From assembly GCA_022791635.1 (NCBI GenBank), contig JAAVZL010000038.1, positions 1 to 64,000 of the forward strand: 64,000 bases of DNA, written 5' to 3'. Below, piece by piece: positions 27,013 to 35,389 of the stretch (position 1 is its first letter; every line of letters starts with the position of its first letter). Source of the DNA: Lachnospiraceae bacterium (GTDB lineage Bacteria; Bacillota; Clostridia; Lachnospirales; Lachnospiraceae). The translations under genes and the position numbers were made by a program. The notes below the pieces were generated by a model that was given only the letters and a program-made list of their open reading frames with translations, ran no database searches and was not told the DNA's origin.

Positions 27013-27052
27013 CTAAGTTAAGCCTACAAGGACTACCGGCGCTTAACTTCAT
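27013..27052. repeat. Repeat, family B copy 4
   Basis: AAGTTAAGCC..., GGACTACCGGCGC, then GCTTAACTTC: a short palindrome with the same words as 10165-10197 and 25336-25428. It lies just upstream of the MBOAT gene. Confidence 0.55.
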
Positions 27053-27072
27053 AATATTGGGAGAAGAATGGG

Positions 27073-28527
27073 ATGCTTTTTAATTCGTATATATTTGTGC
27101 TGTTGTTTTTACCCCTTTGTATCATTGGGTACTTTGGGTGTAATCATTTTGGAAGATATAGGCTGGGACAGGCCTTTCTTTTGGGCATGTCTCTGTGGTT
27201 TTACGGGTATTTTCATGTGGAATATCTGCTGATTATGGCAGTCAGTGTGCTCTGTAATTATGGGTTTTATGTGCTTTTGGGGAGGGTGTCTGGTAAAAGG
27301 GGAAGAAGATGGCTGCTTGCCGGGGCTCTTTTGGTGAATTTGGGGCTGTTGTTTTATTTTAAGTATTTTGATTTTTTTCTGGAAAATGTCAATGTGGTTT
27401 CTGGGCAGGCCTTTCCTTTGCGTTCTGTTTTGCTTCCTCTTGGAATCAGTTTTTTTACCTTTCAGCAGATTTCCTTTGTGGTGGACGCCTACCGGGGGGA
27501 GGTGCCGGGGTATGATTTTCTGCATTATGCCTGTTTTGTGACGTATTTTCCTCAGCTGATTGCGGGCCCGATTGTGACCCATGAGGAGCTGGTTCCGCAG
27601 TTTCTGGATGAGGGACGGAAATGCTTTCAGTGGGGAAATTTTATTCGGGGGATGTATCTCTTTGCTCTGGGGCTTGGGAAGAAGGTGTTGATTGCAGATA
27701 CCTTCGGAACGGGAGTGAATTGGGGATTTGGGAATATAGAGCTTTTAAACAGTACGGATGCCTGTCTGGTGATGCTGTTTTATACGATTCAGATTTATTT
27801 TGATTTCAGCGGGTATTGTGATATGGCTGTTGGACTTGGGCGGATGATGAATCTTGAGTTGCCTCTTAACTTTGATTCTCCCTACCGGGCCTGTACGATC
27901 ACGGAATTTTGGGATCGGTGGCATATGACGCTGACGCGGTTTTTTACAAAATACGTGTACATCCCTCTGGGAGGCAGCAGGAGGGGGAAGGGAAGGACCT
28001 GCCTGAATGTGATGATTGTGTTTCTGGTCAGCGGTCTGTGGCATGGGGCCAATTGGACCTTTGTGCTGTGGGGGCTGTGCCACGGTGTCTGCTCGGTGCT
28101 CACCAGGCTTTGGAAAGGATGGCTTAAGCGGATTCCAGGGCAGGTGCAGTGGCTGTTTACCTTTTTGTTTCTCAATGTGACCTGGGTGCTCTTTCGGGCG
28201 GATTCCATTGGGGACGCGCTTAAGCTTCTGGGGCGGATTGGTGACCTTGAGTTTGGTGGGATAGGAAGCAGCCTTGCGGCGGGCTTTTTCCTTCCGGAAT
28301 GTGAGCTTCTTTCCAGCCTGATTCCCGTTTCCTGGCTTGGTCCTAAGTTCTTTTTGGTTGTTTTTTTGGCGGTGGCTTTGTTTTTGCTGTTTGGAGTTTC
28401 CAATGCCTATGAGAGGATGAAGCGGTTTGAACCGACAATGGGGCGGCTTCTGGTGACGGCCGTGCTGCTGGTATGGTGTATCTGTTCGTTTTCCGGGGTC
28501 AGTACGTTTTTGTATTTCAATTTTTGA
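27073..28527 (+). CDS. MBOAT family O-acyltransferase (AlgI-like)
   Basis: A 484-residue polytopic membrane protein that moves acyl, usually acetyl, groups across the membrane onto cell-surface polymers. The family markers FFTFQQISFVVDAYRG, YFPQLIAGPI, EFWDRWHMTL and the catalytic histidine in VSGLWHGANWTFVLWG (about residue 323) are all present. AlgI-type proteins work with an extracytoplasmic SGNH partner, matched here by the next gene. Codon use is T-rich compared with the upstream housekeeping genes. Confidence 0.93.
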   Translation: MLFNSYIFVLLFLPLCIIGYFGCNHFGRYRLGQAFLLGMSLWFYGYFHVEYLLIMAVSVLCNYGFYVLLGRVSGKRGRRWLLAGALLVNLGLLFYFKYFDFFLENVNVVSGQAFPLRSVLLPLGISFFTFQQISFVVDAYRGEVPGYDFLHYACFVTYFPQLIAGPIVTHEELVPQFLDEGRKCFQWGNFIRGMYLFALGLGKKVLIADTFGTGVNWGFGNIELLNSTDACLVMLFYTIQIYFDFSGYCDMAVGLGRMMNLELPLNFDSPYRACTITEFWDRWHMTLTRFFTKYVYIPLGGSRRGKGRTCLNVMIVFLVSGLWHGANWTFVLWGLCHGVCSVLTRLWKGWLKRIPGQVQWLFTFLFLNVTWVLFRADSIGDALKLLGRIGDLEFGGIGSSLAAGFFLPECELLSSLIPVSWLGPKFFLVVFLAVALFLLFGVSNAYERMKRFEPTMGRLLVTAVLLVWCICSFSGVSTFLYFNF

Positions 28528-28583
28528 ACCTATGTGCCTGGATGGTGGCAGGAATCTTGAGAAACGGAATGGAGGTGTGTGCT

Positions 28584-29651
28584 TTGGATGTGAATAAAAA
28601 ATGGGGAATTGCATTGCTGGCTTTGGTGGGAGCGTGTCTTTTTTTGGTGGGAGGGGCCACGGCGGTGATAGATCCTTTTTTTCACTATCATAAGCCTCTT
28701 TCCTTCTTATCTTATCCCTTAAACAATGAACGGTATCAGAATGACGGGATTATCCGGCATTTTGATTATGATGCGGTGATTACGGGTACTTCTATGACGC
28801 TGAATTTTAAGACCTCGGAGCTGGATGCTCTGTTTGACGTGCATTCGGTGAAGGTGTCCTTTCCGGGGGCTTTGTATAAGGAAATCAATGAGAACCTGGA
28901 AAAGGCAGCGGAGGTAAATCCGAAGCTTAAGCTTGTTGTTCGGGGGCTTGATAATCTCTGGCTTTTGCAGGATGCGGACGCGGCGGGCTATGAGGAGAGC
29001 TCTTATCCTACCTATCTGTACGATGATGTTTTGTGGAATGATGTATATTATGTGCTCAATAAGGATGTTCTGCTTCATAATACCAAGGGGGTGCTGGGGC
29101 ATACCCTCTTCGGTCAGGAGACTACAAGCTTTGATGACTATGGGAACTGGAACGCTGCTTTTTCTTTTGGCCGGGATGCGATGGATGCCGTTTACCACCG
29201 GGCAGAGAAGACGGAAATGGTTCAGGAGTTGACAGAGGCAGAGCGGGAGATGCTTCGAAGGAACCTGACCCAGAATGTGACGGATCTGGCTGAGGCTCAT
29301 CCGGAAATTGATTTTTATCTGTTTTTTACTCCTTACAGTATCTATTATTGGGACAATCTGAATCAGACAGGGGCTCTTGAAAAACAGCTTCAGATAGAGA
29401 GGGAGGCGATAGAGCTTCTGCTTTCTTATGATAATATTTATCTGTTTGCCTTTTCGGATGAATTTGATTTGATTTGTGATCTGGACTATTATAAGGACGA
29501 GATTCATTACAGTGAAGAGATAAATTCTCGGATCCTGCGCTGGATGCGGGAGGGAGAGCACTTGCTTACCAGGGATAATTATCAGGCCTACTGTGAAAGG
29601 GTCGGTGAGTTCTATACTACCTTTGACTACGAGGCGCTGTTTATGGAGTAA
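28584..29651 (+). CDS. SGNH-like extracytoplasmic partner of the MBOAT protein
   Basis: About 355 residues: one N-terminal membrane anchor (WGIALLALVGACLFLVGGAT), then a secreted domain. VITGTSMTLNFKTS resembles the GDS/GTS nucleophile block and DEIHYSEEINSR resembles the C-terminal DxxH block of SGNH hydrolases. It probably completes transfer of the acyl group to a surface glycan (inference from AlgI-AlgJ/X and DltB-DltD systems). The start is uncertain: TTG 28584 has GGAGGTG eight bases upstream, while ATG 28569 overlaps that same site. Confidence 0.75.
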   Translation: MDVNKKWGIALLALVGACLFLVGGATAVIDPFFHYHKPLSFLSYPLNNERYQNDGIIRHFDYDAVITGTSMTLNFKTSELDALFDVHSVKVSFPGALYKEINENLEKAAEVNPKLKLVVRGLDNLWLLQDADAAGYEESSYPTYLYDDVLWNDVYYVLNKDVLLHNTKGVLGHTLFGQETTSFDDYGNWNAAFSFGRDAMDAVYHRAEKTEMVQELTEAEREMLRRNLTQNVTDLAEAHPEIDFYLFFTPYSIYYWDNLNQTGALEKQLQIEREAIELLLSYDNIYLFAFSDEFDLICDLDYYKDEIHYSEEINSRILRWMREGEHLLTRDNYQAYCERVGEFYTTFDYEALFME

Positions 29652-29655
29652 AATG

Positions 29656-29725
29656 GCCTTGCGCCCTGAGGGCAACAGCATTTGCGGTTCCTGCATAAGC
29701 TGGTTTTACCCTCAGTGCACAAGGC
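29656..29725. terminator. Hairpin between converging genes
   Basis: GCCTTG...CTGAGGG pairs with CCCTCAG...CAAGGC around a loop of about 30 bases. It lies between the SGNH-like gene and the minus-strand Spo0A-like gene. Confidence 0.6.
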
Positions 29726-29737
29726 GGCCTTGGGCCT

Positions 29738-30067
29738 TTATTCGCTTAAATAGGCGGCGAAGATGCTGATGAGATCCTTCGGGTAAGGCTTTTTGCCGCA
29801 CCACAGAGGACAGCCCATCAGGGACTCCAGGGTTTCCAGCCCGCCGTTTTTAATCAGTGCATCGCGAACCGTGCGGAGATTTCGCTCTACGTTGGCGATT
29901 GTCGTGTGATTTTCCTGGGCAATGGGAAGATAGACTTCTTTTCGAATGCTTTGCAGACGCTCGGGATTTTCCACAGCCAGAAGCACTGCCTGCTGAAAAT
30001 AGTTGTAGCCGTAATAGTGTTGAAAAACACCGGCGGAATAGAGAATGCTTTGAATTTTTTTCACCAT
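29738..30067 (-). CDS. Stand-alone Spo0A C-terminal (DNA-binding) domain protein
   Basis: A 109-residue protein with the layout of the Spo0A effector domain: GYNYFQQAVLLAVENPERL, LPIAQENHTTIANVERNLR and VRDALIKNG. The domain is the helical recognition module of the sporulation master regulator, but there is no receiver domain. It could bind 0A-like boxes constitutively or antagonise Spo0A. The ribosome site is GGAAAGG. It lies directly before the polysaccharide locus promoter, on the opposite strand. Confidence 0.82.
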   Translation of the reverse strand: MVKKIQSILYSAGVFQHYYGYNYFQQAVLLAVENPERLQSIRKEVYLPIAQENHTTIANVERNLRTVRDALIKNGGLETLESLMGCPLWCGKKPYPKDLISIFAAYLSE

Positions 30068-30345
30068 AATAGTACCTTTCCTTTTGTATTTTCGGCAATA
30101 TGTGGGTGTTTTGCCGTGGCCTGTGCAAAGTCTCCCCCTCTGGCTTTGCGGCAGCCTGTACTGCTTGTGCTTGACTGGAGCAGCTTAGCTTTGTCGTACA
30201 TGAATGAATACGATCGAGAAGAAGAAAATCGTACGCTTTTGGAAATTTTTTTTTAAAAATTAAATTTTTTTACCGAAAAACCGGAATTTCACCGTTTTTC
30301 AGGCAGAAATGGAAAAAAACAATGGGGATTCGGAATAATTAAGGT

Positions 30346-30374
30346 TTGCCATTACGGTAATACTGGTGTATAAT
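30346..30374 (+). promoter_or_regulatory. Strong sigma-A promoter of the polysaccharide locus
   Basis: TTGCCA (30346-30351), 17 bases, TATAAT (30369-30374) preceded by a TG. The predicted transcript starts near 30381, about 30 bases before the first gene. The remaining gene-free stretch 30068-30345 is AT-rich with poly-T runs; TTTGTCGTA at 30190-30198 is close to a Spo0A box. Confidence 0.75.
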
Positions 30375-30409
30375 AGGTCCGTATATGCATAGTGCAAAAG
30401 AGGGATGGT

Positions 30410-32293
30410 ATGAATTTAGAAAGCTTTGTTGAAAAAAATGCGCCGCGAAATCGGGTTGCGCTGTTGGCGATTCTGGATATCCTGATTATTACCATATCCG
30501 GATTTTTGTCCTTATATATCCGCTTTGATTTTTCTTTCAGTAAGATGGAGATGAAGTACGTTGATTTTGAGCTGTACTATCTTCCGGTGAATCTTACTAT
30601 TACAATTGTTATTTTTATTTTGTTTCGGCTGTACCGCAGTGTCTGGCGCTTTGCAAGCACCACGGAGTTTCTGAATGTGATTGGGGCCTGCTCCGGAAGC
30701 ATTCTCTCTCAGATTGTGATTATGGCAGTCTTAAAAATGCGGATGCCCGTTTCCTACTATCTGATGAAATATATGATCCTGATTCTGGGAGTGGGAAGCT
30801 TAAGGTTTGCTTACCGGATTATGCGGATGTTCTCGGAGAAGCGCGCGGGAATCCGCCAGGATGCCAGAAAGAATACCATGGTCATCGGCGCCGGAGAGGC
30901 GGGAGCCATGATCATCAAGGAATTTCAGAACAGCCGCTATCTGGATCAGAAGGTCTGCTGTGTGATAGACGATAATCAGGCCAAGCAGGGAAAGTATCTG
31001 CGGGGCGTCAAGATCATGGGCGGAAGGGAGGATATCCGCTTTCTGGCTCATGAACTTCAGATTGACGAGATTGTTGTGGCCCTGCCTTCGGCTTCCCGGT
31101 CGGAGGTGAAGGAGATTCTTCAGCTCTGCCAGGAGACAGGCTGTGAGCTTAAGGTGCTGCCGGGGCTTTATCAGGTGATCACCGGGGAGGTCAGCATTTC
31201 CACTCTGCGCAAGGTGGAGATTGAGGATCTTCTGGGAAGGGAGCCCATCAAGCTGCAGGTGGAATCTGTCATGGACTATGTGGCAGGAAAGCGAATTCTT
31301 GTGACAGGCGGAGGCGGCTCCATCGGAAGTGAGCTGTGCAGGCAGCTGGCCGCCCATAATCCTAAGCAGCTGATCATTGTTGATATTTATGAAAATAATG
31401 CTTACGATATACAGCAGGAGCTTAAGAAGACATACCCGGCCCTTGACCTGGTGGTGCTCATTGCCTCTGTGCGGAACACCCATCGAATGAATTCCATCTT
31501 TGAGACCTACCGGCCGGAGATCGTCTACCACGCGGCTGCCCATAAGCACGTGCCGCTGATGGAGGACAGTCCCAATGAGGCGATTAAAAACAATGTCTTC
31601 GGAACCTACAAAACGGCTCAGGCGGCGGCCCGGTACGGAGTCCGGCGGTTTGTGCTGATCTCCACGGATAAGGCGGTGAACCCCACGAATGTTATGGGAG
31701 CTTCCAAGCGTATCTGTGAGATGGTAATTCAGATGATGAACAAGCACGCGGAGACAGACTTTGTGGCCGTGCGCTTTGGCAATGTGCTGGGAAGCAACGG
31801 CAGCGTGATTCCTCTCTTTAAGAAGCAGATTGAACAGGGCGGTCCGGTGACGGTTACCCACCCGGAGATCATCCGTTATTTTATGACGATCCCCGAGGCC
31901 GTATCCCTGGTGCTCCAGGCAGGAGCGCTGGCAAAGGGCGGAGAGATCTTTGTGCTGGATATGGGAGAGCCGGTAAAAATCCTGGATTTGGCCAAGAACC
32001 TGATTCGTCTTTCGGGGTACAAGCCCTTTGAAGATATTCCCATTGAGTTTACCGGTCTGCGCCCGGGAGAGAAGCTTTACGAGGAGCTCTTAATGGGGGA
32101 GGAGGGGCTTAAGGAGACCAGCAATGCGCTGATTCATATCGGAAAGCCCATTGAATTTGATGAGGAGATTTTTCTGGAGCAGCTGGAGGAGCTGAAGCGG
32201 ATTGCGGACAAGGATTCCAAAAAGGTACGTCAGAAGGTCCAGGAGATTGTGCCCACCTATGTGATTAAAAGTGACAGCAGTGCAGGCGGCTGA
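30410..32293 (+). CDS. Membrane-bound UDP-sugar 4,6-dehydratase (CapD/PglF type)
   Basis: A 627-residue protein with four N-terminal membrane helices, a CoA-binding-like Rossmann fold (VIGAGEAGAM, about 157) and the catalytic extended-SDR domain (VTGGGGSIGSELCRQL at about 299; STDKAVNPTNVMGASKR at about 418). This family makes 4-keto-6-deoxy-HexNAc from UDP-GlcNAc, the first step to bacillosamine- or FucNAc-type sugars. ATG 30410 has GAGGGA upstream. It is the first gene after the strong promoter. Confidence 0.92.
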   Translation: MNLESFVEKNAPRNRVALLAILDILIITISGFLSLYIRFDFSFSKMEMKYVDFELYYLPVNLTITIVIFILFRLYRSVWRFASTTEFLNVIGACSGSILSQIVIMAVLKMRMPVSYYLMKYMILILGVGSLRFAYRIMRMFSEKRAGIRQDARKNTMVIGAGEAGAMIIKEFQNSRYLDQKVCCVIDDNQAKQGKYLRGVKIMGGREDIRFLAHELQIDEIVVALPSASRSEVKEILQLCQETGCELKVLPGLYQVITGEVSISTLRKVEIEDLLGREPIKLQVESVMDYVAGKRILVTGGGGSIGSELCRQLAAHNPKQLIIVDIYENNAYDIQQELKKTYPALDLVVLIASVRNTHRMNSIFETYRPEIVYHAAAHKHVPLMEDSPNEAIKNNVFGTYKTAQAAARYGVRRFVLISTDKAVNPTNVMGASKRICEMVIQMMNKHAETDFVAVRFGNVLGSNGSVIPLFKKQIEQGGPVTVTHPEIIRYFMTIPEAVSLVLQAGALAKGGEIFVLDMGEPVKILDLAKNLIRLSGYKPFEDIPIEFTGLRPGEKLYEELLMGEEGLKETSNALIHIGKPIEFDEEIFLEQLEELKRIADKDSKKVRQKVQEIVPTYVIKSDSSAGG

Positions 32294-32352
32294 ACAGTTA
32301 CGGAAGATGATTTAGTTTAGAGTATAAATAAGAAAAGGGGAAAGGATAACTA

Positions 32353-33837
32353 ATGAACGAGTATTCGGAGAACTATGAAAAGGAAATCAGCTTGGTGGAA
32401 TTGATGTTCTACTGCCTGAAAAAATGGAGATGGATTGTACTGGCCATGATTATTGTCGCCGTGGCAGCAGGAGGATACAAGTACCAGTCTACCGTCAAGG
32501 GCAATCAGCTGAGACAGGAGCAGGCCCTCCTGGAGAAAGGGACGGAAGAAGAGGAAACCTCTGAAGAAGGGATTATAAAAAACCCCAATGTGGTATATTA
32601 TGAGCAGATTATTGCCGACAGTGAGCGGGAGCTGAAAAAGCAGGACGCTTACCTGAAGGAGTCTGCGATTATGCAGCTGGACGCCAATCATCTTCAGGTA
32701 GGGACGGTAAGCTTCTGCCTGAATATGGCGGATGATCAGGAATCCAATGCCTGGGAGAACCTGATTATGGCCTATAGAGTTTATGTAAATGACGGCAGGC
32801 TGGCAGAGCAGCTCATGGACATCGACAAGGATATTTCCAAGGGAGAATTGCAGTATCTGCTTGCCTTTAGCTGTGATGACGATTACCATTACGGAAGTAT
32901 CGTAAGCTCCCAGATGGAGCAGGGAACCCTTAATATGCAGGTTGTCATGCCGGAGCAGTTGATTTTCCAGATAACAATTACGACTGGCGATGAGGATACC
33001 TGTAAGGAATATCTGGAAAAAATCGAAAAATCCGTCATGGATTACAGCAGGGAGCTTAATGGAACGATTGGGGGGCATGAGCTTAAAGTACTGGCCGCCT
33101 CGCAGTCCGAAAAGACCAGTACCAGCATTCAGCAGTATCAGACAAATGCATTGACCGCCTATACAACGCTGCTTAATAACCTGCAGAATCTGCGGAAGAG
33201 CCTGGAAACCGTGTTGGACGAAGAGGGCGAGATGATCACCGTGAAGGAGGAGGTCGTTCTGGTGAATCCGGTGCCCGTAGCCGTGAAGTTCGCGATTGTA
33301 GGATTGGTGCTGGGAGCATTTTTGGCTGCTTTCTTACTGATTCTTATCTATCTGATGAGCGGAAAGCTTCAGAGCACAGAGATGTTCCGGGAGGAGTTCG
33401 GTATGCAGCTGCTGGGAGAGGTGAAGGCTCCCACAGGGAAAAAGAAGCTCTTCGGCTTTCTGGACAATTGGCTGTACCATCTGGAGGAGGGCGCTTATGC
33501 CAATATCTCCAGGGAAGAGCAGATGCGGATTGCGGCCGCCAGCCTGAAAGGTGCGGCAGCGCAAAAAGAGGGCTTGAAAAAAGTCATGCTTGCTGGTACA
33601 ATAGCCAAGGAAGATGTTACAGAGTTCTGTGATTGCCTAAAGGAGCATATGCAGGAGGCTGCCTTCTCCGAGTATCGTCAGATTGTATTTGACGCCACGG
33701 CTCTGGAGGAGCTGGGCAGTTATGACGCTGTGGTCTTTCTGGAGCGGAAGGGCGTTTCTTACTCCAAGCTTGTGAAGAAGGAGCGGGAGCTTGCTGCCGG
33801 CAGGGATGTCTGCGTGCTGGGGACTGTGGTTGTCTAA
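32353..33837 (+). CDS. Wzz-type chain-length protein with degenerate kinase-like tail
   Basis: A 494-residue protein with a Wzz topology: an N-terminal membrane helix (about 31-50) and a second one (about 316-336) enclose a large extracytoplasmic region. The cytoplasmic tail (about 345-494) follows the fold pattern of a bacterial tyrosine kinase (LLGEVKAP, YDAVVFLERKG) but has no Walker A GxGKS/T and no terminal tyrosine cluster. It likely sets polymer length with Wzy. No separate kinase or phosphatase gene is in the window. Confidence 0.85.
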   Translation: MNEYSENYEKEISLVELMFYCLKKWRWIVLAMIIVAVAAGGYKYQSTVKGNQLRQEQALLEKGTEEEETSEEGIIKNPNVVYYEQIIADSERELKKQDAYLKESAIMQLDANHLQVGTVSFCLNMADDQESNAWENLIMAYRVYVNDGRLAEQLMDIDKDISKGELQYLLAFSCDDDYHYGSIVSSQMEQGTLNMQVVMPEQLIFQITITTGDEDTCKEYLEKIEKSVMDYSRELNGTIGGHELKVLAASQSEKTSTSIQQYQTNALTAYTTLLNNLQNLRKSLETVLDEEGEMITVKEEVVLVNPVPVAVKFAIVGLVLGAFLAAFLLILIYLMSGKLQSTEMFREEFGMQLLGEVKAPTGKKKLFGFLDNWLYHLEEGAYANISREEQMRIAAASLKGAAAQKEGLKKVMLAGTIAKEDVTEFCDCLKEHMQEAAFSEYRQIVFDATALEELGSYDAVVFLERKGVSYSKLVKKERELAAGRDVCVLGTVVV

Positions 33838-34222
33838 TAGGTAAAAAAGCAGAGGTGTTTCCGCACATTTTGTGCGGGAATACCTCATGGATTTAGAAAA
33901 AATAGGTTCTTATATAAATTAACTATAGAATATTTAAAAGCCTGGAATTCAAAATCGTCGCTTCGCCGCGTTTTGAAGGAGGGTGGGTATAGTAGTAAAA
34001 GGAATTCAATTCGGACGAAAGTGCGAAGTGGCGAAGCATACTCATTTTTAGGATGAAGGAAAGAGGTTACTGTTCACACATCACTATTCCGCGAGGCGTT
34101 TCCGCACATTTTATGCGGAAATCCCGAGTTTTTCAGCGCGAAATCGCATCTTTTTGCGATTTCTGTGCCTCGCGAAGCGTGTTGCTGGTCACGGAGTGAA
34201 CAGTAACGGAAAGAGTACGCGC
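33838..34222 (+). promoter_or_regulatory. Structured 385-base leader between wzz and loaP
   Basis: No gene is seen here. Besides hairpin 1 it holds a nested multi-stem element: P1 34066-34077/34196-34207, P2 34090-34097/34167-34174, P3 34099-34106/34114-34121 and P4 34140-34147/34156-34163, all perfect complements. A second inverted pair GCTTCGCC...GGCGAAGC spans about 33962-34038, and GGAATTCAA occurs twice nearby. Known LoaP proteins bind leader hairpins and act as processive antiterminators, so this is the candidate target (inference). Confidence 0.6.
33852..33886 (+). promoter_or_regulatory. Leader hairpin 1
   Basis: GAGGTGTTTCCGCAC...GTGCGGGAATACCTC forms a 14-15 pair stem with one mismatch and loop ATTTT. 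No T-run follows, so it is not a standard terminator. The 15-mer GTTTCCGCACATTTT (33857-33871) is repeated at 34098-34112. Confidence 0.6.
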
Positions 34223-34744
34223 ATGTGGTATGTAATACAGGTTGCAACGGGAAAAGAGGAGCAAATCCTGGCAATGATAAAAAAATATGGAGTGCAGAGG
34301 TATCTGAAGGAATGCTTTTCCCCCAGATATGAGCGCAGACGAAAGCACCTGGGACAGTGGCGTCAGGAGGAGGCCATCTTGTTTCCAGGCTATATTTTTG
34401 TCATCAGCGATGAGGTGGAGGAGCTGTATCGGTCACTGAAGCATATCCCGGAGTTGACGAAGATCCTGGGCGTGGGAGAGAAATGGACGCCTATGACCCG
34501 GGAGGATATTGAGGTTGTGGAGATGCTCTCCGGAAGGGAGCGGGTGGTAAGGTTCTCGGAAGGGTACATTGTGGGGAGCAAGGTGGTTGTGAAGAAGGGA
34601 CCACTCCGGGGAATGGAAGGGACCATTCGCAGGATTGACCGGCATAAGCGGAGGGCTTATCTGGAGATTCCCATGTTTGGGAGAGTGCTTAATGCGCAGG
34701 TGGGGTTGGAGATTGTGGGGAAGTATAGACTGGATGGAGAGTGA
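34223..34744 (+). CDS. loaP: LoaP-type NusG paralog, transcription antiterminator
   Basis: A 173-residue NusG-like protein. The NGN domain starts WYVIQVATGKEE and includes ILFPGYIFV. The C-terminal KOW domain reads GSKVVVKKGPLRGMEGTIRR. The divergence from housekeeping NusG and its place at the head of a polysaccharide cluster fit LoaP, which lets RNA polymerase pass terminators in long biosynthetic operons. ATG 34223 was chosen because all NusG proteins begin at this WYV block; longer frames would cross the leader stems. It overlaps none of its neighbours and ends six bases before the next start. Confidence 0.9.
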   Translation: MWYVIQVATGKEEQILAMIKKYGVQRYLKECFSPRYERRRKHLGQWRQEEAILFPGYIFVISDEVEELYRSLKHIPELTKILGVGEKWTPMTREDIEVVEMLSGRERVVRFSEGYIVGSKVVVKKGPLRGMEGTIRRIDRHKRRAYLEIPMFGRVLNAQVGLEIVGKYRLDGE

Positions 34745-34750
34745 AAATCC

Positions 34751-35362
34751 GTGAAACAAAAAGAATATAGGAAAATAAAGCGAGGGATTGATATATGCTT
34801 TTCAACTGTGGGCTTGGTGGTGCTTCTTCCTTTGTTTTTCATATTGATAATCGTAATTAAGCTGGACTCGAGAGGTCCTGTTTTTTTTCGGCAAAAACGA
34901 GTTGGGATTCATAAGACCCATTTTCAAATATTGAAGTTTCGCACTATGCGTATAGATGCTCCCCGAAATATGCCCACGCATATGCTGAAAAATTCAGAAA
35001 TATATATTACCCGAGTGGGGAGAATTTTGCGGAGATCTTCGTTAGATGAACTTCCACAAATTTTTAATATTCTTCGAGGAGAGATGAGCATAGTTGGTCC
35101 GCGTCCTGCACTTTGGAATCAAGAGGATCTAATTGCAGAAAGAGAAAAATATGGAGCGAATGATGTTAAACCAGGGTTAACGGGTTGGGCTCAAATTAAT
35201 GGAAGAGATGAATTGGAGATACCAGTTAAGGCTAAATTGGACGGAGAATATGTGAAAAGAATGAGCTTTCTGTTCGATATGAGATGTATCTTTGGAACCA
35301 TTGTGTCAGTATTACGAAAAGAAGGCGTGGTAGAAGGCGGAACGGAAGCACTGAAAAATTGA
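34751..35362 (+). CDS. Polyprenyl-phosphate sugar-phosphate transferase (initiating enzyme)
   Basis: A 203-residue WcaJ/EpsL/PglC-type enzyme that loads the first sugar phosphate onto undecaprenyl phosphate. It has one membrane helix (about 15-37), then the catalytic domain with FRQKRVGIHK, LKFRTMR, SLDELPQIFNIL and MSIVGPRPA ending in GLTGWAQINGRDE. GTG start 34751 with GGAGAG upstream. This is the first gene of the AT-rich variable block. The first sugar may be the product of the dehydratase at 30410 (inference). Confidence 0.93.
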   Translation: MKQKEYRKIKRGIDICFSTVGLVVLLPLFFILIIVIKLDSRGPVFFRQKRVGIHKTHFQILKFRTMRIDAPRNMPTHMLKNSEIYITRVGRILRRSSLDELPQIFNILRGEMSIVGPRPALWNQEDLIAEREKYGANDVKPGLTGWAQINGRDELEIPVKAKLDGEYVKRMSFLFDMRCIFGTIVSVLRKEGVVEGGTEALKN

Positions 35363-35389
35363 GTTTATAGAAAGCAGAGGTAGATTGCA

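Noticed and set aside
34066..34207. Invertible promoter flanked by the 12-base inverted repeat
   Set aside because: The segment is filled with further nested complementary stems, which fits RNA folding better; no site-specific recombinase gene is near.
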